From positions 558,001 to 622,000 of the forward strand of contig NZ_CP147841.1 of NCBI RefSeq assembly GCF_037335815.1: a stretch of DNA of 64,000 nucleotides, given 5' to 3'. Shown here piece after piece: positions 1 to 8,355 of the stretch. Positions within the stretch are counted from its first letter, which is position 1. Each line of letters starts with the position of its first letter. Both the position numbers and the translations under genes were made by a program. Origin of the DNA: Salinirubellus litoreus (GTDB taxonomy: Archaea > Halobacteriota > Halobacteria > Halobacteriales > Haloarculaceae). The notes beneath the pieces are model-generated. The model saw only the letters and a program-made list of their open reading frames with translations, had not been told where the DNA came from and searched no databases.

Positions 1-818
1 AGCTCCCCGAACATCTCGCCGTGGTCGGCGGTGATGACGACCCGGTTCGCATCCAGATTCTCCAGGAGACGTTCGACGTTCGAGAGGACGTATCGGAGGT
101 TGTCCAAATATCGCTCCCAGACGTCGTCCCCGTCCGCGCCCGCTCGCAGCGCCTCGAAGGGTTTGTGATCGACCTCGTCGATGTTCCCGTCCGCGTCGAT
201 GTGGCCGAGATACGGAGCGTGGGGCTGCATGTAGTGGACGAGGAGACGGTTCGCGTCGCTCCGGCGGGCCGTGTGGATAGCGTAGTCGGTCACGTCCTCG
301 GCGGTCGTGACGCCGAACGACTCGTTGGCCCCGAGACCCCCGATACTCTCGAACGTCTCGAAGTCGGACTGGAGGACGGTATCGCGGGCCATCAACCGCG
401 AGAACATCTCGTGCGATTCGAGGAACGACTCCTTCGTCGCGGTCCAGAACCCCCAGTCAACGTCCTCGGTGAGCACGGTATCAACCCACGAGTTCGCGCT
501 GACACAGGCGGTGTCGCGTATCTCGTCCCGGTATCGTTCGGTGAACGTGTTCGAGATCCACTCCTTGGACGTGCTCCCCACGCTGACCACTCGTTCGACG
601 TCCTGGATGAAATCGTACTCCGGTGCGACCTCCCGCATGGCGTCGACGCGACAGGCATCCAGGACGATCAGCGCGTCCCACTCGTGATCGTATATCTGCC
701 GCCCGACGGGATATCGGGCGGTGAACGTCATCCACGGGAGGAAGTAGATCGCGTACAACTGCCTGGTCAGCCGGTCGGAGTAGATCCGTTGCCGGAGCCT
801 GCTCGCCAGTCTCCCCAT
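1..818 (-). CDS. Sulfatase-like alkaline phosphatase superfamily hydrolase, C-terminus outside the window
   Basis: The gene reads leftward and runs off the left edge, so only about the first 272 residues are visible. The N-terminal part has the metal-ligand strand LIVLDACRVDAM (about residues 42-53). A Ser/Thr-rich stretch GSTSKEWISNTF (about 72-84) sits at the usual nucleophile position. The last visible residues TADHGEMFGE are the metal-binding Asp-His motif of the superfamily. Members of this type in haloarchaeal glycan loci are annotated as sulfatases; the substrate is unknown and could be a sulfated or phosphorylated glycan. The ATG start at 818 is supported by an A/T-rich box about 29 nt upstream, which suggests a leaderless mRNA. 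It is transcribed divergently from the next gene. Confidence 0.85.
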   Translation of the reverse strand, partial: MGRLASRLRQRIYSDRLTRQLYAIYFLPWMTFTARYPVGRQIYDHEWDALIVLDACRVDAMREVAPEYDFIQDVERVVSVGSTSKEWISNTFTERYRDEIRDTACVSANSWVDTVLTEDVDWGFWTATKESFLESHEMFSRLMARDTVLQSDFETFESIGGLGANESFGVTTAEDVTDYAIHTARRSDANRLLVHYMQPHAPYLGHIDADGNIDEVDHKPFEALRAGADGDDVWERYLDNLRYVLSNVERLLENLDANRVVITADHGEMFGE

Positions 819-841
819 ATCAGATAGGACGACCGCTCGGC

Positions 842-852
842 CTTTATTATAC
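842..852 (-). promoter_or_regulatory. TATA-like box for the leftward sulfatase-like gene
   Basis: Read on the minus strand this is TATAATAAA, about 27 nt upstream of the ATG at 818. That is the normal haloarchaeal spacing for a leaderless transcript. Confidence 0.5.
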
Positions 853-1047
853 CTACCGTGTCGGTTGCCAGCTGTAGTAGCGTTCGGTGACCCGCCGGGA
901 GACGATCGGTGTCCGATCCGTTGTCGTCCGAGGGGCTGAAACGGGTTCCGAACGGCACTGTGGGTGCGAGAAGGACGGGTCCCGACGGCGTTTTCTCCTC
1001 CGGTATAACCGACAGTACCATCTGTTCCGTCTCCGATTGGGAGGGTA

Positions 1048-2646
1048 ATGTCAGACGACGTCGTCCTCATCGGCCTCGACGGTCTCGGGTGGGACGTCCT
1101 CGAGCCGGCCCTCGAGGCGGGGAGGCTCCCCACGCTCGCGGCGCTCCGCGAGGAGGGGGCGAGCGCGGATCTGGAGAGCACGCACCCGCCGTGGACGCCC
1201 TGTGCGTGGCCGTCGCTCCAGAGCGGGCGGAACCCCGGCGCACACGGTCTCTTCGACTTCTTCACCCGCGACGGCTACGAGAAGCGGCTCGCCGACCGGC
1301 GCGACGTCGACGCGCCGTACCTCACGGACGTCGCGGCCGCCGAGGGACGGTCGGTCGTGAGCATCAACTTCCCGGTCACCCACCCGGTCCCCCGATACGA
1401 CGACGGGGCCATCGTCCCGGGCTACATCGCGCCCGAGGACGCGCCGTTCCACCCGGAGGGCATCCGGGAGGCCTACGAGGACGAGTACGGCGAGTACGTC
1501 ATCTACCCCGAGTACGGTGCCGAGGACGACGCCGTGGAGGGGTACATCGACGTCGCACGCGGTCGCCGTGACATGGCTCGATTCCTCGACGAACGGTTCG
1601 ACTGGGACCTGCTCGCCGTCCAGTTCCAGGTGACCGACTCCGTGTTCCACGACCTCGAGGACCCGGCGGAGCGGTTCGAGGTCCTCTCGGCGGTCGACGG
1701 GTTCGTCGGCGACATCGTGGACCTCGGCGAGGACCCGACGGTCCTCGTCGCCTCCGACCACGGGATGGGCGACTACCACTGGACGTTCTACGTCAACGAG
1801 TGGCTCGCGGAGCACGGCTACTGCGAGACGACCGAGGGGGAGACGGAGTACTTCCGGACCCGGAAGTCGGAGCTGAAGGGCGAGGAGGGAGAAAAGGAGT
1901 CGGCGGTCACCGATCTCCTCGGGGCGGGGATGTCGGCCGCCTCGAAGGTCGGGCTCACCCCGAACCGCGTCCACTCGGCGCTCGATTCCGTCGGGCTCGC
2001 GCGGACGGTCGAGCGGCTCCTCCCGGAGTCGGTGCTGGTCTCCGCACAGAACCGGACCGTGGACTGGGAACGCTCCGACGCGTTCCAGATATTCTTCAAC
2101 AGCCTCGGCGTCCACCTCAACCGCGCCGGGCGCGAACCCGCCGGGACCCTCTCGGAGTCGGAGTACGAGGCGCTCCGCGACGAGCTGATCGAGGAACTCG
2201 GGAAGATCCGTGATCCCGACGGCGAACTCGTGTTCGACGAGATCAAGCGCAAGGAGGCGGTCTACGACGGCCCGCACCTGGAGGACGCCCCCGACCTGCT
2301 GCTCTACCCGCGGGACTACGACTACGACGTCAGCGGCTCGATCGTCGGTCCCTTCCGGCGCTACGAACACCAGAACCACAGGCCCGACGGGATACTCGTC
2401 GCCGCCGGGCCGGCGCTGGCCGACGCGACGCTCGACCGGGCGTCGATCCTCGACGTCGCCCCGACGCTGGCCTCGCTGCTCGACCTTCCGCTCGACGGCG
2501 ACCGCGACGGATCCGTCCTCCCGGTCTGCCAGCCGTCGGCCGAGGAGGTGTCGTGGCGGTCGATCGCCGACATCGACTACGGGTCGGCGGGCGGAACCGA
2601 CTCGGACGTCGAGGAGCGGCTGGCCGATCTGGGCTACATGGAGTGA
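1048..2646 (+). CDS. Alkaline phosphatase family protein (type I phosphodiesterase / nucleotide pyrophosphatase fold)
   Basis: A 532-residue protein of the alkaline phosphatase superfamily. The N-terminal metal site is GLDGLGWD (residues 9-16). The Thr of PPWTPCAWPS (about 47-56) is the likely nucleophile, SDHGMG (about 236-241) is the second metal site, and an HQNHRPDG motif lies near residue 441. There is no signal peptide or membrane helix. This family is common in haloarchaeal glycosylation gene clusters, where it probably hydrolyses phosphodiester or sulfate links on glycan intermediates; the exact reaction cannot be told from sequence. It starts at an ATG after a divergent intergenic region shared with the sulfatase gene to the left. 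Confidence 0.85.
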   Translation: MSDDVVLIGLDGLGWDVLEPALEAGRLPTLAALREEGASADLESTHPPWTPCAWPSLQSGRNPGAHGLFDFFTRDGYEKRLADRRDVDAPYLTDVAAAEGRSVVSINFPVTHPVPRYDDGAIVPGYIAPEDAPFHPEGIREAYEDEYGEYVIYPEYGAEDDAVEGYIDVARGRRDMARFLDERFDWDLLAVQFQVTDSVFHDLEDPAERFEVLSAVDGFVGDIVDLGEDPTVLVASDHGMGDYHWTFYVNEWLAEHGYCETTEGETEYFRTRKSELKGEEGEKESAVTDLLGAGMSAASKVGLTPNRVHSALDSVGLARTVERLLPESVLVSAQNRTVDWERSDAFQIFFNSLGVHLNRAGREPAGTLSESEYEALRDELIEELGKIRDPDGELVFDEIKRKEAVYDGPHLEDAPDLLLYPRDYDYDVSGSIVGPFRRYEHQNHRPDGILVAAGPALADATLDRASILDVAPTLASLLDLPLDGDRDGSVLPVCQPSAEEVSWRSIADIDYGSAGGTDSDVEERLADLGYME

Positions 2647-2679
2647 ACAGGGCGCAAGCGGGGTGTACGGGATAGGGCG

Positions 2680-3822
2680 CTACGACACGACGCGGTCGTA
2701 GATCTCCCGCGTCCGGCGGGCGGCGGTCTCCCAGGAGAACTCCCGTTCCGCTCGCTCGCGTGCGGCCTCGCCCCACGCTCGCGCCTCCTCGGGGTGGTCG
2801 AACGCGTACCTGAGCGCGTCGGCGAGGGCCGCCGGATTCCGTGACTCGACCAGGTAACCCGTCTCGCCGTGGTCGACGAACTCGGCGATCCCCTCGACGT
2901 CGCTGGCGATGACCGGACGGCTCGCGGCCCACGCCTCGAGGAGCGTCAGCGGGTGGCCCTCCCACACGGAGGGGAGGACGAACAGCTCGGCGGAGGCGTA
3001 GTACCCGGGGATCTCGTCCTCCTCGACCCGACCGGTGAACGTGACGCGGTCGGCGACACCGAGCTCTACCGCCAGTTCCCGCAGCTCCTCGCCGAGCGGT
3101 CCCTCGCCGACGACCACCAGCTCCGCGTCCGGATAATCGGTCGCGATGTGGTCGAAGGCGCGGACGAGGTCGGAGACGCGCTTCTTCGGGGCGAGCCGGC
3201 CGAGGAAGACGATGCGGCCGTCGACCGTCGGTTCGTCGACGTCGAACTGGTCGAGGTCCACCCCGTTGGGGATACAGCTGACGTTCGACTGGGTCCGCTT
3301 CAGCAGCCCGATGTGCTCCTCGTTGACCGAGATGACGTGATCGTAGTCGAACCCGAGGAGGAACTGCCGCTCGACGACCCGTTTGAGACGCGAGAGCCCG
3401 GTCGTGTCGTGCCCGACCCCCGAGGTCAGCGCCGTCCCGTGGACGGTGAACACGGAGGGTATCCGACCGAATGTCGAGGCGACCTTGGTGGGGAACGCCG
3501 GCAGGAACGTGTGGCCGTGGACGACGTCGTAGTCCCCCCGGAGCACCGGCAGGATCGGGGACACCAGGGAGGAGGCACGACCGATCCGATCCCAGTAGTC
3601 CGTACAGGGGCCCAGTCGGTGGACGGTGACCGCTCCCCCGGCGAGGCGTTCGGTCGCGGTGAACGGCTTCCCGTCGCTGCGCTTCAGGCTGCGCGTGTAG
3701 ACGTCTATCTCGCAGTCGAACTCCGTCGCGAGCGACTCGGAGAGCTTCCTGACGTGGACCGGCCCACCGCCGGTCCGGGGCCACCAGTCGTCCTGAATCA
3801 TCGCGACCCGCAGCCGTCTCAT
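2680..3822 (-). CDS. Glycosyltransferase family 4
   Basis: A 380-residue GT-B glycosyltransferase. The N-terminal acceptor domain begins with a GGGPVHVRKLSESL loop (about residues 17-31). The C-terminal donor domain carries GEGPLGEELRELA (about 219) and the GT4 signature E-x7-E in WEGHPLTLLEAW (about 287-295). It should transfer a nucleotide-activated sugar to a growing lipid-linked glycan in the cytoplasm. Its ATG overlaps the stop of the upstream sulfatase by 4 bp, so the two are translationally coupled and probably act on the same glycan. The sugar donor is not predictable. Confidence 0.9.
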   Translation of the reverse strand: MRRLRVAMIQDDWWPRTGGGPVHVRKLSESLATEFDCEIDVYTRSLKRSDGKPFTATERLAGGAVTVHRLGPCTDYWDRIGRASSLVSPILPVLRGDYDVVHGHTFLPAFPTKVASTFGRIPSVFTVHGTALTSGVGHDTTGLSRLKRVVERQFLLGFDYDHVISVNEEHIGLLKRTQSNVSCIPNGVDLDQFDVDEPTVDGRIVFLGRLAPKKRVSDLVRAFDHIATDYPDAELVVVGEGPLGEELRELAVELGVADRVTFTGRVEEDEIPGYYASAELFVLPSVWEGHPLTLLEAWAASRPVIASDVEGIAEFVDHGETGYLVESRNPAALADALRYAFDHPEEARAWGEAARERAEREFSWETAARRTREIYDRVVS

Positions 3823-5129
3823 TTGTAACCGAGCGCCGAGAGGCGATCCTGGATCTCCTCGTTCACCTCTTCGGACTCCTCGCCCTCGCTGGCCCCGTCC
3901 CCCCCGCCGGCGTGCTCGCCGACGTGTGCCCGCAGGGCCTCCTCGATGGCCTCCCGGTCGGAGTCACCGATCCCGTTCCCGTCCCGGGCACGACACTCCA
4001 GATCGAGTCGTTCGGTCCGGGTGTCGTACTCGGCGAAGCACGTCGTCGTCCGGGTGCGAGCGCTGAACCGGCGGACGTCGGCGTCCTCTTTCTCCCCGCG
4101 GGCCTGGGAGATGACGGTCCGGTCGGCGAACGACTCGGGCGTGGCCGCGACGTCGCGGAGGTCCTCGCCCGGGAGGTCACCGACGGGGTGATCGACCGCC
4201 GAGAGCGCCGTCGTGACGACGTCGAGCGTGCTCGTCGGGGAGTCGACCGTCCCCCGTTCGACGTCCGCGCCGGTCACGATAAGCGGGACGTGGACGAGCT
4301 CGTCGTGCAGGTAGCGCGGGTGCTCGTAGTAGCCCTCCTCGCCGAAGGCGTCGCCGTGATCCGCGGTGATCAGGACGAGCGAGTCCTCGAGCAGATCACG
4401 GCTCTCGAGCGCGTCGAAGAACGCCGAGAGGTGGTCGTCGCTGTAGGCGATCTCCGCGTCGTAGAGGTCGACGAGACGCTGGCGTTCCGCGTCGGTGATG
4501 CTCTCGGGATCGTCGATCGCCCGGTAGTAGAGCTTCTGGCCCTCCTTCTTCGGGACGGTCTCGTCGTGGAACCGGCGCTGGTACTCCGCGGGAGCCTCGT
4601 AGGGGCCGTGCGGGTCCATGTAGTGGTTCCAGAGGAAGAACGGGCGATCCCCGTCGAGGGAGTCGAGCCAGTCGAGCGACCGCTCGTTGATCTCGCTCGC
4701 CCGGGCGTAGTGTCGGCTCCTGAGCTTGTCGAGCGCGCGCTGTGCGAGCGCGAGCAGCCTGTTGCTTCCCAGGTGGAGGTCGTCGTAGAAGGTGTCGAAC
4801 CCCTGATCGAACCCGTACGCTCGCGAGACGAACGGGTTCGAGTGGAAGCCCGCGGTCGTGAACCCCTCCCGCCGGAGCCGTTCCGCGATCGTGTCCGCGC
4901 TGCGCCGGAAGCGGTTGTCGACGGCCCGGTCCGGATATCGACCGGTGAGGATCGACGGGACGGCCTCCCTGGTGTGGGAGCTGGCACTGAACGTCCACTC
5001 GAACCGGGTCGCCCCGGCCGCCAGGTCGTCGAGGAAGGGCGAGGTCTCCCGCTCGTACCCGTAGGAAGAGAGATGATCCGCCCGTAGTGCATCCAGCGTG
5101 ACGAGGATGATGTTCTTCGATGAGGCCAT
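3819..5129 (-). CDS. Sulfatase family protein with Ser, not Cys, at the nucleophile position
   Basis: A 436-residue sulfatase-fold protein. The first metal-binding Asp is in LVTLDALRADH (residues 9-19). The active-site consensus C-x-P-x-R is replaced by S-S-H-T-R (residues 50-54) in front of EAVPSILTGRYP. TADHGDAFGE and YYEHPRYLHDELVHVPLI supply the remaining metal ligands and the conserved His. Formylglycine sulfatases need Cys or Ser here, and Pro is also lost, so the protein may be a phosphodiesterase or a Ser-type sulfatase. It is the first gene of a two-gene unit with the GT4 gene. TATA-like boxes are at 5155-5163 (leaderless spacing) and 5224-5232. Confidence 0.85.
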   Translation of the reverse strand: MASSKNIILVTLDALRADHLSSYGYERETSPFLDDLAAGATRFEWTFSASSHTREAVPSILTGRYPDRAVDNRFRRSADTIAERLRREGFTTAGFHSNPFVSRAYGFDQGFDTFYDDLHLGSNRLLALAQRALDKLRSRHYARASEINERSLDWLDSLDGDRPFFLWNHYMDPHGPYEAPAEYQRRFHDETVPKKEGQKLYYRAIDDPESITDAERQRLVDLYDAEIAYSDDHLSAFFDALESRDLLEDSLVLITADHGDAFGEEGYYEHPRYLHDELVHVPLIVTGADVERGTVDSPTSTLDVVTTALSAVDHPVGDLPGEDLRDVAATPESFADRTVISQARGEKEDADVRRFSARTRTTTCFAEYDTRTERLDLECRARDGNGIGDSDREAIEEALRAHVGEHAGGGDGASEGEESEEVNEEIQDRLSALGYK

Positions 5130-5154
5130 GCTTGGTGAATTGTAGACTCGTGTT

Positions 5155-5163
5155 CGTAATACG
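5155..5163 (-). promoter_or_regulatory. TATA-like box for the sulfatase-glycosyltransferase pair
   Basis: Minus-strand CGTATTACG lies about 30 nt upstream of the ATG at 5129. A second A/T-rich box (CATATATAC, 5224-5232) further up could give a leadered transcript. The rest of 5164-5456 shows no gene. Confidence 0.4.
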
Positions 5164-5456
5164 TTGGTGGCCGCACGCCACCGAAACCTCCGGCGTTTTC
5201 GTGTTGAAAATCTGAGTCCAGAAGTATATATGTTTTCTTGAAATCGACCGACATCGATCGATCCGCGCCCGGGATCGGTCGAAAGCGGTCACCACCGCCG
5301 AAATCGGCTCGGAGACGGTTCGCACTGCCGCCGGAAGTTAAAGTAAGTGATACTCCCTCCGCGTGTCCCGAACCTGGACGGCGGGCGAGAGCGGGCCGAT
5401 CCGATATCCGTGGGCGGCGTCCTCCCAGGTGGAAGAGTCGCTACAGGGATCGCCGA

Positions 5457-6881
5457 TCACTCGGGGCTGTCGGCACCGGTCCGGATCGATCGGAGCGCGG
5501 AGACGACGTTCTCCTCGGCCCCGCGACGGAAGAACCGGCCCGGATCGACGCCGGTACCCCCCGACGAGCCGCGGAGACGTTCGGCCAGCGTATCGATCGA
5601 TCGGACCAGCGTCGCCCCGCCCGAGTCGAGCAGGCCCTGTACACACTCGATCCCGGGAACGTCGACGACGTAGGTGTCCAGATCGAAGTACAGTCCCTCG
5701 TAGAGCGCCGTCGAGTAGGCCCCGACCTGCGCCCGCGAGCGGGCGAACAGTTCGTACAGCGGCGGCTCGGAGCTGTCGACGACCCGGAGGGGCGCGTCCT
5801 CGAGCCAGGGGTACGCCTCGCGCCAGCGGCTGTACTCGCCGGGGTGGAGCTTGTAGACGACCGACCAGTCGTGTTCGAGCGCGGCGAACTCGGTCGCGAT
5901 CCGGGAGAGGCGCTCGCCGGACTCCCCCTGTGAGAGGAACACCACCTGTCGTTCGGACTCGACGCCGGTGAACCGCGTCGCACGGCGTTCGAGGTACGGA
6001 TAGCCGACCGGGAGGATCCGCTCCTCGGGGATGGGGAAGTCGGCCGCGGAGGTCCAGAACTCCCCGAACGCGAGGAAGTAGTCCGGGAAGTCGCGCTTCG
6101 GCCCGTTCGGGTAGTGATAGCCCATGTGGTACTCGCTGAGTTCACCGTGCTGGAGTTCGGCGACGGGGATCCCCTCCAGCCGGCACGCCTCGACGAACGT
6201 CTCCCGCCCGTAGCTCACTACTACGACGGCGACGTCGGGATCGACACGGCGGAGGACTCGACGGTAGATGGGGAGCTTCACCCGCCGACGCAGCAGACGC
6301 TCCTCGACCCGTTCCTCGACGTCGATCGTGACGCCGAACCGATCCGCGATCTCGCGTTCGATACGGGCGAGTGTATCCCGTTCGGCCGCGGAGAACAGCA
6401 ACGACGTGGGCCTGACGGAGCCGGGGAGCAGCTTCGAGGGGAACCGCGACGCGTAGTTGATCCAGTCCAGGTAGTAGACCTGCTCCGTCCGCGCCGGGGT
6501 GAGGTGACCGCCCTCGTGCTCGCGTTCGAGGTAGACCCAGTCCTCCTCGACTCGTTCGAGCACGGGGTCACAGTAGATGTCCCACCAGAGCCCGTCCTCG
6601 AGCTGCTTGCGGCGCTCGTGTCCCCAGACGAGCAGATCCGCCTCGGGTGCCAGCAACGGGTTCCCCACGAACAGGTTTCGAGTCAGCCGGTAGAGCGCTT
6701 CGCCGTAGGAGGGGTCGTCGTGAGTGTGTGCCTGGCTGAGAACGCCGAGTTCCTGCATGAGGGTCCGATTGATGTCGAACCGGACGCGTTCCCAGAACGG
6801 CACCCCGGCGACCTCGAGATCGAGCAGATCGAGGTCGGCCTCGAGGGAGAGGACCCGATCGGTCACCTCGGTGAATTCCAT
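5457..6881 (-). CDS. GT-B-like polysaccharide/teichoic-acid-type transferase, function unassigned
   Basis: A 474-residue soluble protein that I cannot assign to a characterised enzyme. The second half looks like the C-terminal domain of capsule-polysaccharide or CDP-glycerol-type transferases. It contains ELQHGELSEYH (about residues 244-254), a YKLHPGEYSRW motif (about 345), and VGAYSTALYEGLYFDLDTYV (about 386-405), where such enzymes bind the nucleotide-activated donor. The first half is alpha/beta with many charged residues. Its position between glycosyltransferases and sulfatases supports a role in building the surface glycan. It is transcribed divergently from the next GT4 gene. Confidence 0.7.
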   Translation of the reverse strand: MEFTEVTDRVLSLEADLDLLDLEVAGVPFWERVRFDINRTLMQELGVLSQAHTHDDPSYGEALYRLTRNLFVGNPLLAPEADLLVWGHERRKQLEDGLWWDIYCDPVLERVEEDWVYLEREHEGGHLTPARTEQVYYLDWINYASRFPSKLLPGSVRPTSLLFSAAERDTLARIEREIADRFGVTIDVEERVEERLLRRRVKLPIYRRVLRRVDPDVAVVVVSYGRETFVEACRLEGIPVAELQHGELSEYHMGYHYPNGPKRDFPDYFLAFGEFWTSAADFPIPEERILPVGYPYLERRATRFTGVESERQVVFLSQGESGERLSRIATEFAALEHDWSVVYKLHPGEYSRWREAYPWLEDAPLRVVDSSEPPLYELFARSRAQVGAYSTALYEGLYFDLDTYVVDVPGIECVQGLLDSGGATLVRSIDTLAERLRGSSGGTGVDPGRFFRRGAEENVVSALRSIRTGADSPE

Positions 6882-7119
6882 CTGGAGAATACGTCTACGG
6901 GGCCGGGTATCAGTCTTGTTGGCCGCCCCCGTCCCGACAGTGTGAATTTTTTAAATCGTACTCGATACAAAACCGAGTTCGCTGGCAAAGGTACAGTGTC
7001 AGGATCCCAGGGGCGGAAGCGGTGTGCCGAGGGCGCAACCGCAAACGAGGAATTCACGCCCTCACCTAACGGAAGATTCGCCCGACGGCATCCTGGTCTC
7101 CCGACCGACAGAATCCAAA

Positions 7120-7128
7120 ACTAATTAC
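7120..7128 (+). promoter_or_regulatory. TATA-like box for the rightward GT4 gene
   Basis: ACTAATTAC is centred about 29 nt upstream of the ATG at 7153 and about 17 nt upstream of an in-frame ATG at 7141. The spacing favours 7153 as the start of a leaderless mRNA. Around it the sequence is markedly A/T-rich compared with flanking DNA (for example TTTTTTAAAT near 6948). Confidence 0.45.
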
Positions 7129-7152
7129 AGTAATCTCCCGATGATCGCTTAT

Positions 7153-8355
7153 ATGGACATCCTCTACGTCGTCGAACAGTTTCCGAAATTATCCGAGAGC
7201 TTCGTTATCAACGAAATCTACGAACTGGAGAAACGCGGACACACTGTTTCAGTCTTCTCTACCAGCTCCCCAGAAGAAGCGGTCACCCACACTGAATTCG
7301 AAGAGATCGATGTCGTTACCGAGGTCGCAACTCCCCCCTCGATCAGCTTACTCCCGGGGCTCTTCTCGGACGAAGTTCTAAACCTATCCGTACTGAGGAA
7401 GGCTCTGTTCATCGACGAACCGCTTCGGTACGCCTACTGGCTGCACCTCGGAAAACAGATCTCGGAGATGATCGAACGTATCGGCGGCGTGGATATTATT
7501 CACGGGCACTTCGCCGTTCCGAGGCGTCTCGGAGCCGTCTATGCCGCTGCGTACCACGACGTTCCGTGTACCGTCACGGCGCACGCTGTCGAGATATTCG
7601 CACCACACGACCTACGAGCGTTAAAGCGCGTCCTCTCTCGCGTCGATCACATCATCGTCCCGTCTGAGTACAATCGCCGATATCTGTCCAGTGAGCTGAG
7701 TGTCGAAACGGAGATGTCCGTCGTTCCTGCGACCACGCGGGTGGACAAGTTCGACCCCTCCGAAGGATGCGTCCCGGGCCGTCTGCTTACAGTCGCCCGG
7801 CTTACCGAAAAGAAGGGCTACGAGTACGCTATCGACGCGGTGGCCGAGCTCGTCGAGCGGGGATACGACATCGAGTATCACATCGTCGGCACTGGAGAAC
7901 TGGAGGAGTCCCTCCGGGCCAGGGTCGAGGAGCGGGGGATCGGGGCGTGTGTGGAGTTCCTGGGGAACGTGTCGGATAGCAGGTTGCGGTCGGAGTTGCA
8001 CGACGCCGAGATATTCGTTCTTCCGTGTGTTATCGCTGCGAACGGTGACCGGGACGTCGCACCGGTAGCGCTCAAGGAGGCGATGGCGAGCAAGACAGCG
8101 TGTGTATCCACGTGTATCTCGGCTATTCCGGAACTGATCACCGATGGCCAGGACGGCGTTCTCGTCGAACCCAACGATCCGATCGGGCTGAGCGATGTGA
8201 TAGCGGACTTGCTAACGGATACGGAATACCGGCAGAGGATCGCCGAAAACGGTTACAAAACTGTCAGGGACAAGTTCGATATCTCCACGTCGGTGGACAA
8301 GCTCGTCGCCATCTTTCGTTCCGAGAGGGGAGCTCCGGGACCGAACCCCGGTTAA
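7153..8355 (+). CDS. Glycosyltransferase family 4, lower GC than neighbours
   Basis: About 400 residues with the GT4 architecture. The N-terminal MDILYVVEQFPKLSESFV strand is typical of exopolysaccharide GT4 enzymes. VDIIHGHFAVPRRLG lies near residue 115, VARLTEKKGYEYAID near 215, and a D-x7-E version of the E-x7-E motif in DVAPVALKEAM near 300. It should add one sugar to a lipid-linked oligosaccharide. An ATG at 7141 is also in frame. Codons are clearly less GC3-biased than in surrounding genes, suggesting transfer between strains as is common for surface-glycan genes. It is convergent with the flippase gene; the two stop codons share the palindrome TTAA. Confidence 0.85.
   Translation: MDILYVVEQFPKLSESFVINEIYELEKRGHTVSVFSTSSPEEAVTHTEFEEIDVVTEVATPPSISLLPGLFSDEVLNLSVLRKALFIDEPLRYAYWLHLGKQISEMIERIGGVDIIHGHFAVPRRLGAVYAAAYHDVPCTVTAHAVEIFAPHDLRALKRVLSRVDHIIVPSEYNRRYLSSELSVETEMSVVPATTRVDKFDPSEGCVPGRLLTVARLTEKKGYEYAIDAVAELVERGYDIEYHIVGTGELEESLRARVEERGIGACVEFLGNVSDSRLRSELHDAEIFVLPCVIAANGDRDVAPVALKEAMASKTACVSTCISAIPELITDGQDGVLVEPNDPIGLSDVIADLLTDTEYRQRIAENGYKTVRDKFDISTSVDKLVAIFRSERGAPGPNPG

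Noticed and set aside
1051..2379. 442-codon minus-strand frame
   Set aside because: It mirrors the phosphodiesterase gene and has Val/Asp/Arg-biased antisense composition without motifs.
7024..7152. N-terminal extension of the GT4 gene to a GTG at 7024
   Set aside because: The added residues do not look like protein, and the TATA box at 7120-7128 lies inside the extension.
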